Shown here: piece after piece, positions 41,668 to 50,800 of the stretch | Layout of the letters: each line of letters opens with the position of its first letter | Numbering within the stretch: position 1 is the first letter of the stretch | Assembly (NCBI GenBank): GCA_002422425.1 | Contig: DIVG01000066.1 | Location: 7,227-71,226, forward strand | Origin: Akkermansiaceae bacterium UBA6138 | Lineage (GTDB): Bacteria; Verrucomicrobiota; Verrucomicrobiia; Verrucomicrobiales; DEV007 | DNA length: 64,000 nucleotides | Direction of reading: 5' to 3' | Notes under the pieces: model-generated | What the model was told of the DNA's origin: nothing | The model's input: the letters and a program-made list of their open reading frames with translations, nothing else | Databases searched by the model: none | Position numbers and translations under genes: made by a program

Positions 41668-44154
41668 CTAGAGCGGTTTCAGACCGACGGATTGAGCGAT
41701 GAGACTGAATCGGGGGCGTCGCCGCCACATGAATATCTTCGCGGTAATCGAAACGCCGAGGTAGAGCATCCCGAGCGTCAGCAATTCTCCCTTGAATCCA
41801 AAAACTAACATTACTACTAAAAGCATCGTCAGAATCAGGGGGAGCACGATAAGGCGCATAACCTTTTCCGGTCTCGCGAGAAGTCGCAATCGCGTCAATC
41901 TCCCCTTTTCCTCGTGATACTCCGTCACCGTGACCACCGCCCAGTTCCACAGGCGGCCCTTTTGCAGAATAATGTCCGTTTTGCCGGTCTCATCATCGAA
42001 GGCACCGGGGAATTCCCGCAGGATCGCGGCGAGAAGCGCCTCGCGGCCTGTCCCCTCGCTGCTCCAGAAGGATTGTTCATCCCCGAGTTTCCACCATCCC
42101 GAAGCGAGAGCGCCGACCGCCTCGCCTCCCACGAAGCGGACGCTTCCGCCCCAGTTCACCTGCCGCCACCCGCCGAGGAGCCTAGCCCCGCTGCGCAGAA
42201 CTCCCTGGACAAGGATGAGCCCTGCCAGCAGGAACCGGGACCGCGTCGTGTCGAACTCCGGGTCGATCACTGACCGACCCGCCCGCACCAGCGCGACGCG
42301 AAGCGACATCGCGACCATCAACGCGACCAAGCCGAAGCATGACGGCACCAAGATTCCGCCAATCGCGAGACCCGCGATACCTGCCCACCAGATGACATGA
42401 AGCGCCACTTCCGAAAGGCCCGAATCTCCTCCCGGATAAATCATCTGAAACGGCTCGTGACCATAGCGCCCGTGATAGACGAAAGACCCGCCATAGCGAC
42501 CGTGCGAGCCGTAGAGCCGCCCCTGCCAAAGAGCGCCGCCGGCCCCGCGAAAGCGGACCGGATGTATCGGCATGAGAAGCGCCTCGGCACGGCCGTATCC
42601 GATCTGCTGGCGAAAATACGCCGCGTAAGTAAAGCGACGGTGATGCCAGACAAACGCTGCCGGCTGAAAGCCCAGATCATAACCCGCCTCGAGAACCCGC
42701 CAGCAGAAATCGACGTCGTCGCCCGCCGTCCGAAAAATCGGATTAAACCCCCCGACCTCTTCAAAAACCGACTTGCGCACCGCGAAGTTACAGCCCGGAA
42801 GATGCTCCGCCCGGGTATCGCTGAGAAGGACGTGGACCGGCCCGCCCGGAGCCGCCGCGATCCTCGCCTGTGTCGGAGTCTCAGGTCCCGGGGGAATGTT
42901 AGGGCCTCCCACCGCCCCGATCCTCGCGTCTTCGGAAAAACGCTTCACGATCCATTTCAGCCAGTCGGGCTCGGCGATACAATCGTCGTCGGTGTAGACG
43001 AAGATCTCCCCGCTTGCCGCTGCGGCCCCGGCATTGCGCGCCGCGCCCAGTCCGCCGTGCTTGACCGAGAGGTATCGAATCGACTCATAGGCCCGCGCCA
43101 GCTCCTCGACACGGGCGTCGGCTCCGTCGTTCACGAGGATAATCTCCACCGCCGGGTATTCCAGCGCGAGGAGCGAGTCGAGACACTCCACCAGCGTCGC
43201 GCTCCCCCGGTAGGTGCAGACGATGACCGAGACCGCAGGGGTCTCCGTCAGAGTGATGCCGTCCGCCGGCCGTTCCCACTGACCCCAGGCCTCACGCACC
43301 ACATCGACGGCGGGTCGGGCGGAATGATCCCGGCGGGTCAGGCCGAACTCCCAGTCCTCGACCGTCTCCCCGCCGCGCTGCCAGAGATCGCTCCAGGAAA
43401 AAATGGTCGAGCCCGCCACGCCTGCGGCACCCGCCGCTCCCAGATACCATTCGAGAATCTCCGCCTGGCCCAGCTCCCCGTGGCTGCGGGCATCGGCCCC
43501 GAACTCGGAGATAAAGAGCGGCTTGTCCCCTGCGAGATTCTGGAGACGGTCGAGGTAGGACGAGAGCGAGTCCCTGTCCTCAAGATAAAGATTAAAGGCC
43601 ACGAAGTCCTGATTTTGCGGCAGCAGATACTCCGTGCTGGGGTAGTTCGCGTAGGCAAAGAGCGTGCCCGGATCGTTCGCGTGGCCCAGATCGATGAGCC
43701 GCTCGATCTGCGCCACAACCCGCGCCGCGCCCATCCAGCGGACGAGGGTGGTCTCGATTTCGTTCCCCACAAAATACCCGCCCAGGGCCGGGTGTCCGCG
43801 AAAGCGCTCCACCGTTCCGAGCAGCAACTGATCCGCCGCCGCGAGGGCACTGCGCTCACTCAAAAAATCGACATGCTGAGCCCAGGGGATCGTGATGAAA
43901 ACCCGCAGGCCAGCCCACGCGCACGCGTGCATGAACTCGAGCGACGGAATCTCGTAGAGCCGCAGGGCGTTGGCCCCGAGCTGGTCGCGGATGCGCCCGA
44001 GCTGGGCCCGTCCCTCGTCGGGAAAAGCCCCCACCGGGAAAGGACCGAAGGTTACCGCCCGTATCATCACGACTTCGCCGCCGGCCCGGAAAAACTTCCC
44101 CGACACCTGCAGCGGGTCGGTGATGGCGGAAACGGGAAAATCGGAAGATGGCAT
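41668..44154 (-). CDS. Fusion of a GH-A-like glycosidase domain with a membrane glycosyltransferase family 2
   Basis: This encodes 828 residues from ATG 44154. Residues about 10-300 form a TIM-barrel glycoside hydrolase of clan GH-A type: GANALRLYEIPSLEF, YFVGNEIET with the candidate acid/base E132, and KPLFISEFGAD with the candidate nucleophile E217. From residue 309 a GT2 domain begins (VSVIVCTYRGSATLVECLDSL), with EIILVNDGAD, the DDD metal motif in YTDDDCIAEPDW, and GDDVDFCWR as the acceptor-binding ED-like site. The C-terminal 250 residues hold about four transmembrane helices and a soluble segment. It may couple polymer synthesis to trimming, but the sugars are unknown. A TTG at 44247 is a less likely start. 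Confidence 0.88.
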   Translation of the reverse strand: MPSSDFPVSAITDPLQVSGKFFRAGGEVVMIRAVTFGPFPVGAFPDEGRAQLGRIRDQLGANALRLYEIPSLEFMHACAWAGLRVFITIPWAQHVDFLSERSALAAADQLLLGTVERFRGHPALGGYFVGNEIETTLVRWMGAARVVAQIERLIDLGHANDPGTLFAYANYPSTEYLLPQNQDFVAFNLYLEDRDSLSSYLDRLQNLAGDKPLFISEFGADARSHGELGQAEILEWYLGAAGAAGVAGSTIFSWSDLWQRGGETVEDWEFGLTRRDHSARPAVDVVREAWGQWERPADGITLTETPAVSVIVCTYRGSATLVECLDSLLALEYPAVEIILVNDGADARVEELARAYESIRYLSVKHGGLGAARNAGAAAASGEIFVYTDDDCIAEPDWLKWIVKRFSEDARIGAVGGPNIPPGPETPTQARIAAAPGGPVHVLLSDTRAEHLPGCNFAVRKSVFEEVGGFNPIFRTAGDDVDFCWRVLEAGYDLGFQPAAFVWHHRRFTYAAYFRQQIGYGRAEALLMPIHPVRFRGAGGALWQGRLYGSHGRYGGSFVYHGRYGHEPFQMIYPGGDSGLSEVALHVIWWAGIAGLAIGGILVPSCFGLVALMVAMSLRVALVRAGRSVIDPEFDTTRSRFLLAGLILVQGVLRSGARLLGGWRQVNWGGSVRFVGGEAVGALASGWWKLGDEQSFWSSEGTGREALLAAILREFPGAFDDETGKTDIILQKGRLWNWAVVTVTEYHEEKGRLTRLRLLARPEKVMRLIVLPLILTMLLVVMLVFGFKGELLTLGMLYLGVSITAKIFMWRRRPRFSLIAQSVGLKPL

Positions 44155-44395
44155 CGAGGGGAGGCGGACGGGGATGAAGGAAGTCAACGGGGTCAGGCCG
44201 GTGAGCTGACTGGGTAGGGACGCTCGGGCGATCCGTTTTAACCTCAACTATTTTTCTTCAAAGTCTCTTTTTTCCCTCCCTCTTCTCCGCTGACGGACAC
44301 CACCGGCAACCCGCATCCCGTCTCCGGATTCACTTGTCATGGCGCGCTCTTCGTGTTAATCCGCCATTCTGCCGAATTCAAAAACCACCGATCCG

Positions 44396-45880
44396 ATGAT
44401 GAACAAACTCCTCCTCGCGCTTCTCGCCCTCCCTCTCCTCGCCCATTCTGCCGAACCGGGACAGTGGGTCGATCTCTTTAACGGAAAAAATCTCGACGGC
44501 TGGATCCAGCGCGGCGGCGTCGCCAAATACACCGTCGAAGACGGCGTCATCGTCGGCACGACCGTCCCGAAAACGCCGAACTCGTTTCTCTGCACCGATA
44601 AGAATTACGCGAACTTCATCCTCGAAGTCGAATACAAGGTCGACCCGACTCTCAACTGCGGCGTCCAGATCCGCTCGAACAGTCTCCCCGATTACAAAAA
44701 CGGCCAGGTCCACGGCTACCAGGTCGAGATCGATCCCGCCGACCGCGGCTGGAGCGGCGGCATCTATGACGAGGGCCGCCGCGGCTGGCTCGATGATCTG
44801 TCCGATAATCCGGCGGCCCGCTACGCCTTCAAGCAGAACGACTGGAACCATTACCGGATCGAGGCGATCGGCGACCGCATCCGCACCTTCGTCAACGGAG
44901 TCCCCGCCGCCGACCTCACCGACGACATGACCGCGAACGGCTTCATTGCCCTGCAGGTCCACGGCATCGGCAACCGTGAAGAGGCCATTCAGGTTCGCTA
45001 TCGCAATATCAGAATTCAGGATCTCGGCGAATCGACCGACTACCGCACGCCCGATGCGAAACCCTACACCCACGAAGGACCTCTCGTCAAAGAAGGTGCC
45101 GAATTCCGCAAGCTCGCCGAAGGATTCAAGTTCACCGAAGGCCCCGCCCTCGCGCCCGATGGCAAAATCTATTTCTCGGACATCCCGAACGAGCGCATCC
45201 ACGTCTACGATCCGGCAAGCAAAGAGACCACCGTCTTCCGCGAGCCGAGTGGCAAGGCGAACGGGCTTTTCTTCACCCCCGCCGGAGCCCTCATCGCCTG
45301 CGAAGGCGGCGCCCGCCGTGTCACGAGGACTGATGTCGATGGAAAGGTCACCGTCATTGCCGAGAAGTTCGACGGGAAAAAACTCAACAGCCCCAATGAT
45401 GTCGTCCCCGACGGGACCGGCGGCTTTTACCTCACCGATCCCCGTTACGGCAACGGAGACGACCGCGAGATCGATGTCGAGGCGGTCTATTACCTCGACC
45501 GCAGCGGCAAGCTGACGCAGGTCGCGGCCGATCTCGTGAAGCCGAACGGGGTCATCATGTCCCCCGACAGCCGCATCCTCTACATCGCCGACCCCGGAGC
45601 GGAAAAAATCTTCGCCTACGACGTCGCCGAGCCCGGCAAGCTCGGCCACAAACGCGAGATCGCCGCGGTCGGCAGCGACGGCATGACGATGGACAAGCTC
45701 GGGAACTTCTACGTGACCTGGAAAAACGAAGTCATCGCCTTTTCTCCCGAGGGCAAAGAAGTCCTGCGCCTCACCGTGCCCGAAGGCCCCGCGAACTGCC
45801 TCCTCGTCGGAAAGACTCTCTACGTCACCGCGAGGACCGGATTCTACGCCATCGATCTCGAAGTCGAGGGCGTGAGGTGA
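44396..45880 (+). CDS. DUF1080-SMP30/gluconolactonase fusion, secreted
   Basis: This encodes 494 residues with a signal peptide (MMNKLLLALLALPLLAHSA). The first domain (about 22-210) is DUF1080 / 3-keto-disaccharide hydrolase-like: WVDLFNGKNLDGWIQRGG, FLCTDKNYANFILEVEYKV, NCGVQIRS and HYRIEAIGDRIRTFVNG. The second (about 230-490) is a six-bladed SMP-30/gluconolactonase/LRE-like propeller: FTEGPALAPDGKIYFSDIPN, SPNDVVPDGTGGFYLTDPRYG, KPNGVIMSPDSRILYIADPG and SDGMTMDKLGNFYVT, with the metal-binding E, N and D in these motifs. The two activities fit stepwise sugar breakdown in the periplasm, which is inference from the families. Confidence 0.9.
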   Translation: MMNKLLLALLALPLLAHSAEPGQWVDLFNGKNLDGWIQRGGVAKYTVEDGVIVGTTVPKTPNSFLCTDKNYANFILEVEYKVDPTLNCGVQIRSNSLPDYKNGQVHGYQVEIDPADRGWSGGIYDEGRRGWLDDLSDNPAARYAFKQNDWNHYRIEAIGDRIRTFVNGVPAADLTDDMTANGFIALQVHGIGNREEAIQVRYRNIRIQDLGESTDYRTPDAKPYTHEGPLVKEGAEFRKLAEGFKFTEGPALAPDGKIYFSDIPNERIHVYDPASKETTVFREPSGKANGLFFTPAGALIACEGGARRVTRTDVDGKVTVIAEKFDGKKLNSPNDVVPDGTGGFYLTDPRYGNGDDREIDVEAVYYLDRSGKLTQVAADLVKPNGVIMSPDSRILYIADPGAEKIFAYDVAEPGKLGHKREIAAVGSDGMTMDKLGNFYVTWKNEVIAFSPEGKEVLRLTVPEGPANCLLVGKTLYVTARTGFYAIDLEVEGVR

Positions 45881-45893
45881 TGGCGGGCGCAAA

Positions 45894-45913
45894 CGCGAAC
45901 AGAGAGGTTCGCG
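45894..45913. terminator. Hairpin between convergent genes
   Basis: A 7-bp stem CGCGAAC/GTTCGCG with a 6-base loop lies 14 bases past the DUF1080-SMP30 stop. It sits between two convergent genes and could end transcription from the left. No T-tract follows, so the call is weak. Confidence 0.3.
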
Positions 45914-46005
45914 CTCCCTCCCCGTAGCGGCATTTGCCAAAATTCCTCCGTCGGTCCGGCGATCTCGGGGAAAGATTGGCACTTTCTGAGACCGGCCTCT
46001 CACGC

Positions 46006-47412
46006 TCAACGATTCTCTGCCTTAGGGTCGAGGCGACCAATCTTATACCAGAACTCGAACTCTTCGAGGTTCAGTTTTCCATCGGCGTTTTTGTCGGCCT
46101 TATCGACGGCTTTGCGGATCTCGCGCCGTCCCGAAGAGTTCTGCTTGCCTTCCATCATCGCCTCCATCTCCTGGGCGGTGACGGTGCCGTCATCGTCCTT
46201 GTCGTAGGCGTCGAAGATCTCCTGCTCGCGGGAGTTTTTCTTTCCAGCGGCGGGTTTGTCTCCTTCTCCTTCTTTACGCTTCGCGCCCTCTTCCTCCTTC
46301 GGTTTGTTGGCATCACCCTCGCGCTCACGCTCGGGATTATCCTTTTTGCCTTCAGCTTCAGGGCGGGGTTTTCCCCCCTCATCCGCCCGGACCGGAGTCA
46401 CGGCGGAGGTGAAGGTCACGACGACTGCCGCGAGGGCGAGCAGGGCGACTCCGACTTGCGGAATGACAGGGTAGCTGGGATTTTTCATGATTTGTAGCAG
46501 GCGTTGTTTCATCTCATTCTTTCTCGAAATGAAAGGGAGTAGGGCCACCCGTGCGGCGGGGAGGCGGTGGCACTCGAGGGCGCGGATGAGTGCCGATCCG
46601 TAGTCGCGGCGGCCCTCGACGGACTCGCGGCGCAGTGCGGCATCGTCGCAGAGGATCTCGCGCTCATTCCGCCACTGCCGTGCCGCGAGCCGGACGAGCG
46701 GATTAAACCAGTGCAGCGCCTCGATCAGAAAGAGAATCCAGTTCCACGCAAGATCGCCGCGTCGGATGTGTTCGGCCTCGTGCCGCAGGATTCCGCGGGC
46801 CTGTCCCTTCGTGTAGCGCCCCATGAAACCGACCGGGACAATGAGGTGGCTCGCCCGCAGCAGACCGAAGACACCAATGCCGCCGTCGCTCTGTTCCACC
46901 ACTTTTACCCGCTCCGAAATCCCGGCCTCGCGCACGAGCTCGAGCAGGTCGGGATCCGTCACCGCGGGCCACGAACGCACCTGGTTCAATGCCCTGCGCT
47001 GGCGGACAAAACCGCCGACCAACATGGCCACCACTCCGGCCAACCAGACAAGCGAAAACACAAAGACCGGCGACGGCATCACAGGGGAGATTTTTTCCTC
47101 CGACACACCCGTTTCACGCGCCCACTCACGGTCCCGGCGGCGTTCGGGCTGAGTCACGGCCACAGGTGTCGCAGTCTCGGCAAAGACTGATGTCGCTGGA
47201 AGAGCCCGGAAAAGACTGAAGTCACTCTCGGGCACGACCGGGAGCAAAAAACGGAGCCCGACCACGCCCCATAGAATGAGTCGAACTCGCGGAGAGAGAT
47301 AACGTTTCCCGGCAAAGAGAAGCAGTCCCATGAGGAGGAGCAGGACACTCGCTTCCCAGGAGGTGCGGAGGATCCAGGTTCCGGCTGCCGTGAGGAGGGC
47401 TTCGATATTCAT
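46006..47412 (-). CDS. M56 (BlaR1-like) membrane metallopeptidase with C-terminal EF-hands
   Basis: This encodes 468 residues. Membrane helices at about 15-35, 42-60, 118-138 and near 225 frame a gluzincin site HEAEH (211-215) with the downstream NEREILCDDAALRR glutamate region typical of M56 peptidases. After a further helix (about 315-330), the usual penicillin-binding sensor domain of BlaR1 is absent. Instead there is a long Lys/Glu/Gly-rich linker (about 340-400) and two EF-hand loops, DKDDDGTVTAQE and DKNADGKLNLEE. The protein would therefore sense something other than beta-lactams. It lies three bases after the blaI-like gene and probably inactivates that repressor by proteolysis. Confidence 0.92.
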   Translation of the reverse strand: MNIEALLTAAGTWILRTSWEASVLLLLMGLLLFAGKRYLSPRVRLILWGVVGLRFLLPVVPESDFSLFRALPATSVFAETATPVAVTQPERRRDREWARETGVSEEKISPVMPSPVFVFSLVWLAGVVAMLVGGFVRQRRALNQVRSWPAVTDPDLLELVREAGISERVKVVEQSDGGIGVFGLLRASHLIVPVGFMGRYTKGQARGILRHEAEHIRRGDLAWNWILFLIEALHWFNPLVRLAARQWRNEREILCDDAALRRESVEGRRDYGSALIRALECHRLPAARVALLPFISRKNEMKQRLLQIMKNPSYPVIPQVGVALLALAAVVVTFTSAVTPVRADEGGKPRPEAEGKKDNPEREREGDANKPKEEEGAKRKEGEGDKPAAGKKNSREQEIFDAYDKDDDGTVTAQEMEAMMEGKQNSSGRREIRKAVDKADKNADGKLNLEEFEFWYKIGRLDPKAENR

Positions 47413-47415
47413 GGG

Positions 47416-47811
47416 TCACGAGGCGGTCGGTGGGTTTGATTCCGATTCTTCGACGATGCGTTTCAGCGCGGCAATGTCGTCGGCCGAGTAGTTCCCCGAC
47501 TCGACAAAAGTCGCGAGAAAGGGGGCCAATTTTCCGTCAAAAACGCGGTCAAGAAAACTACGGCTCGCCTCCAGCTCGGTGCTGCGCTCGTCAATGAGCG
47601 GCTGGTAGACATACTCTCTCCCCTGCTCGCGGAAACCGAGGGCGCCCTTTTTCACAAGTCGTCCGAGCAGGGTCCGCACCGTCCGCGGACTCCAAGAAGT
47701 CTGCCCTTCGAGCGTCTCGACGACCTCGGTCGCGCTCGCCTCGCCGCGGCCCCAGATCGCCCGCATCACGGTCCATTCGGCATCGGAGATTCGGGGCGGT
47801 TCGGCGGACAT
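47416..47811 (-). CDS. BlaI/MecI family transcriptional repressor
   Basis: This encodes 131 residues with the BlaI winged-helix: ISDAEWTVMRAIWGRGEASATEVVETL, SPRTVRTLLGRLVKKGALGF and a wing GREYVYQPLI. The C-terminal dimerisation part contains SRSFLDRVFDGKLAPFLATFV, matching the family's cleavage/dimerisation region. It is followed by the M56 gene in a two-gene unit, and two palindromic operators lie directly upstream of its start, so it is very probably autoregulated. Confidence 0.95.
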   Translation of the reverse strand: MSAEPPRISDAEWTVMRAIWGRGEASATEVVETLEGQTSWSPRTVRTLLGRLVKKGALGFREQGREYVYQPLIDERSTELEASRSFLDRVFDGKLAPFLATFVESGNYSADDIAALKRIVEESESNPPTAS

Positions 47812-47828
47812 AAAGAAAGCGCGTTCGG

Positions 47829-47866
47829 ATTACACGTGTAATACTTTCAGAATTACACGTGTAATT
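47829..47866. promoter_or_regulatory. Double BlaI-type operator
   Basis: There are two perfect palindromes: ATTACACGTGTAAT at 47829-47842 and AATTACACGTGTAATT at 47851-47866, with centres 23 bp apart, about two helical turns. Each contains the TACA/TGTA half-sites characteristic of BlaI/MecI operators. They lie 18 bases upstream of the blaI-like start codon, between it and the ATPase stop at 47887, so they probably overlap the promoter of the blaI-M56 pair. Confidence 0.85.
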
Positions 47867-47886
47867 CAAGAACAATTTTCCCTTTT

Positions 47887-50800
47887 TCACGCCTCCGCCT
47901 CGCCCTGTTCCACCGAAGTCTCGATATCGACGGGGAGCTGCTTTTCCTTGCCGCTGAAGGTCCGGCCTTTTTTGGTGGCTGGCTTTTCTGGAGCAGGCGG
48001 CGCGGCCTTCTGGTCTTCGTAGACGGGCACCACTTTGATCTCCACCTCGACCGGCACGGCGCGGAGTCCGGCGATGATTTTCTCGAGCCGCTCGGTCGTG
48101 ACCTCGGCAAGCGTGGCCGGCTGCGAGGCATCGGCGGCGGCGCGGGAGAGCACGCCCTCGATGCGGCCGAGTCCTTCGGAAAAGGTGGCGAGGGCTCCGG
48201 TGATGCGGGTCACGGGATCGTTCTCGCCCTGTCCTCCGAGAAGAAGGTTGCGGGAAAATTTCCGCCTGATCTCGCTCCAGCGTTCTTTCTCCTCGTCGGT
48301 GAGGATGCCCTCGAGTTCGCGGAATTTCAGCAGGTTCGCCTCGGCTCCGGTGGTGAGGGTCTGAGCCTCGTTGAGGTAATGGTCGCGGATCGCTTCCTCG
48401 ACCTCTTCGTCCGTCATCACCGCGAGGATGCGCTGGGCGATGCGGTTCATGTTTCGGTAGGATCCCTGAAGGCGGAAGGGCGGCTCGACGCGGTAGGCAT
48501 CCTCCATCGCGGCGGAGCGGATGTACTCGAGGTTCACCCGCAGAATCGTGTCGCGCACGCGCATGAGCTTGCGCATCACCGCGACGAGTTCCTCGACTTC
48601 CTCGAGGCGGTAGTTGCCCTCGAAGTCGACCCCGTCGCGGCTGCCCGTCTCGGCGAGGCGCATGATCGCATGTCCATCGGCAGGGTGCCGACTCGCGAGT
48701 TGAGAGAGGACCGGATTTGACCCCATCGCATTCTCGAGATAGCTCGCCTCGAAGTCGCCGCCATGACCGCCGACGATGTCGCCGAGATTGTAAGTATCGG
48801 CACGGTTCGCGAGCATGTCGGGGATGCGGAACTTGCCGCCGCTCTCGGTGTAGGGATTACCCGCCATGACGACACAGACTTTTTTGCCGCGCAGGTCGTA
48901 GGTCTTCGGCTGACCGTTCCAGACGCCCTCGATCTTGCGCTGGGCGTCGCAGAGGGAAATGAAACGCTGGAGAAACTCGGGATGAGTATGCTGGATATCG
49001 TCGATGTAGAGCATGAGGTTGTCCCCCATCTCCAGAGCGAAGTTCAGTCGTTTCACCTCCTCGCGGGCGCTGGCGTTCGGCGCGTCTTCGGGATCGAGGG
49101 AACGCACCTCGTGCCCGAGCGCGGGACCGTTCACTTTGACAAAGGTCAGCCCGAGCCGGTTCGCGACGTATTCCATGATCGTCGTCTTGCCGTATCCGGG
49201 CGGCGAGATGAGGAGCAGCATGCCCGAGCGATCGACCCGCGTGTCCGCTCCGGCCGTGCCGATTTGTTTTGCGAGATTGTCGCCGATGAGCGGCAGGTAG
49301 ACATGATCGAGGAGCCGGTTGCGCACAAAGGCGGCCATCACGACCGGCTTGAATTCGCTCAGGCGCATCGCCGCGCGGCGTGACTCGAGCAGCGCCACCT
49401 TGGCGGCCTGACAGGCTTCAAATCGCGGCGCGTCGTTGGCTAGGTAATGGCGCAGTCGGCTGCTGAGATCGAGGTAGTCAAATTCGTAGACGCCCCCGGC
49501 GATCCGGGCGTGCTCGCCTCGCAGCCCCTCGAGGCGCGCGCTCGTCTCGACCGCCTTCACCGCGGTGAGTTCGAATTTGCCCCGCACCAGATGTACTGCC
49601 GCCTCGACAAGATACCGGGACCGCGGGCGTCCCGCCCGCTTCTCAAGCCCCGCCTCTTCAAGCGCCCCCTCGATCCAGTCGCAGGTCACTTCGAATCGTC
49701 CGACCGGGTCGTCCCCGACTCCCGCGAGCGCCTCCTGAAAGGCCCCCTCGAGCCGCTTCATCGAGAGAGTGTGCTGGAATCGTTTGATCAAGTCCGCCGC
49801 TCCGGCCGAGATGACCATGGCGCCTTCGCCGATCAGTTCGGCAAAAAGATACTGCGCGGCAAGCCCGGGATCGGCTGCCGCAAAATCGGAAATCCCCGCG
49901 GCGGCTCCCGCCTGGAAAGTAGTCACCCCCTCGCGCAGCGCCCCGATGTAAGCGGCTTCGCCCTGGCCGCCCTCGCCGGGGAAATGCTTTCGCATCATCC
50001 CGAAAGACCGGACCTTTTGCGCGAGCCGCGTTGCCGCGTCGCCATCATTGCCCCAGCCAGTTTCAAAAAGCAGGGCGAGGGTCCGCTCGGCGGGCGGGTA
50101 GCGCAGCAGCCCGACGGCGCGATGGACGGTGGCGAGCTGAGTAAGGATGAGCGTCGCGTCGTGATCGTGCACGCCTTTGAGGTAGGCTTCGCGGTAACGC
50201 GGCGCCATAAACTGCTGCACCTCGCCGAGTCGCGCCGCGTCGTCGAGCGCCAGCCAGTCACCAACGGCGTTACCCGCACGCGCCTCGAGCTCCTGAAGAA
50301 ACCGCCAGGCGAGATACTCGCCGCGATAGACCACGGCGTTTTCCGAGATGACATCCTGATCCCAGAATTCGCGTCCGGCGAGGACGGCTTCGTCGTGGAC
50401 AGGTTCGAAGAAATTCGTTCCGGCGAGATGGAAATACATGCCGCCGTCACGGGGCACGAGCGAGATTTCGAGCTCCTGCCGGTTCACCGAAAAGCGGTGC
50501 TTGCCGAGCTGGATGACATCGCGACCGCCGACAAAGAGTTCCTGCCGATCCTTGAGCTGACGCACGGAATCCTCGCGCAGGGTCTTCAGGCGCGTCTGGA
50601 TGTCGTCGGCTTTGACAGTGTCCCCGAGTCCGGTGAGATGGGTGATCAGATCCCGGACCTTTTCGACCATGAGGTCGCCGGCGAGATACGCATTGATCTC
50701 CGTGACCTCGTCAAAGCTCGAAAGGCGATGCCCTATCGTCGCGAGGATGCGGTCGGCCGATTTGGCGAGGGCTCCGGCACGCTTCTGGCGGGCGGAAACG

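Noticed and set aside
44378..46009. 543-codon open frame on the - strand
   Set aside because: It is antisense to the DUF1080-SMP30 fusion; composition alone explains it.
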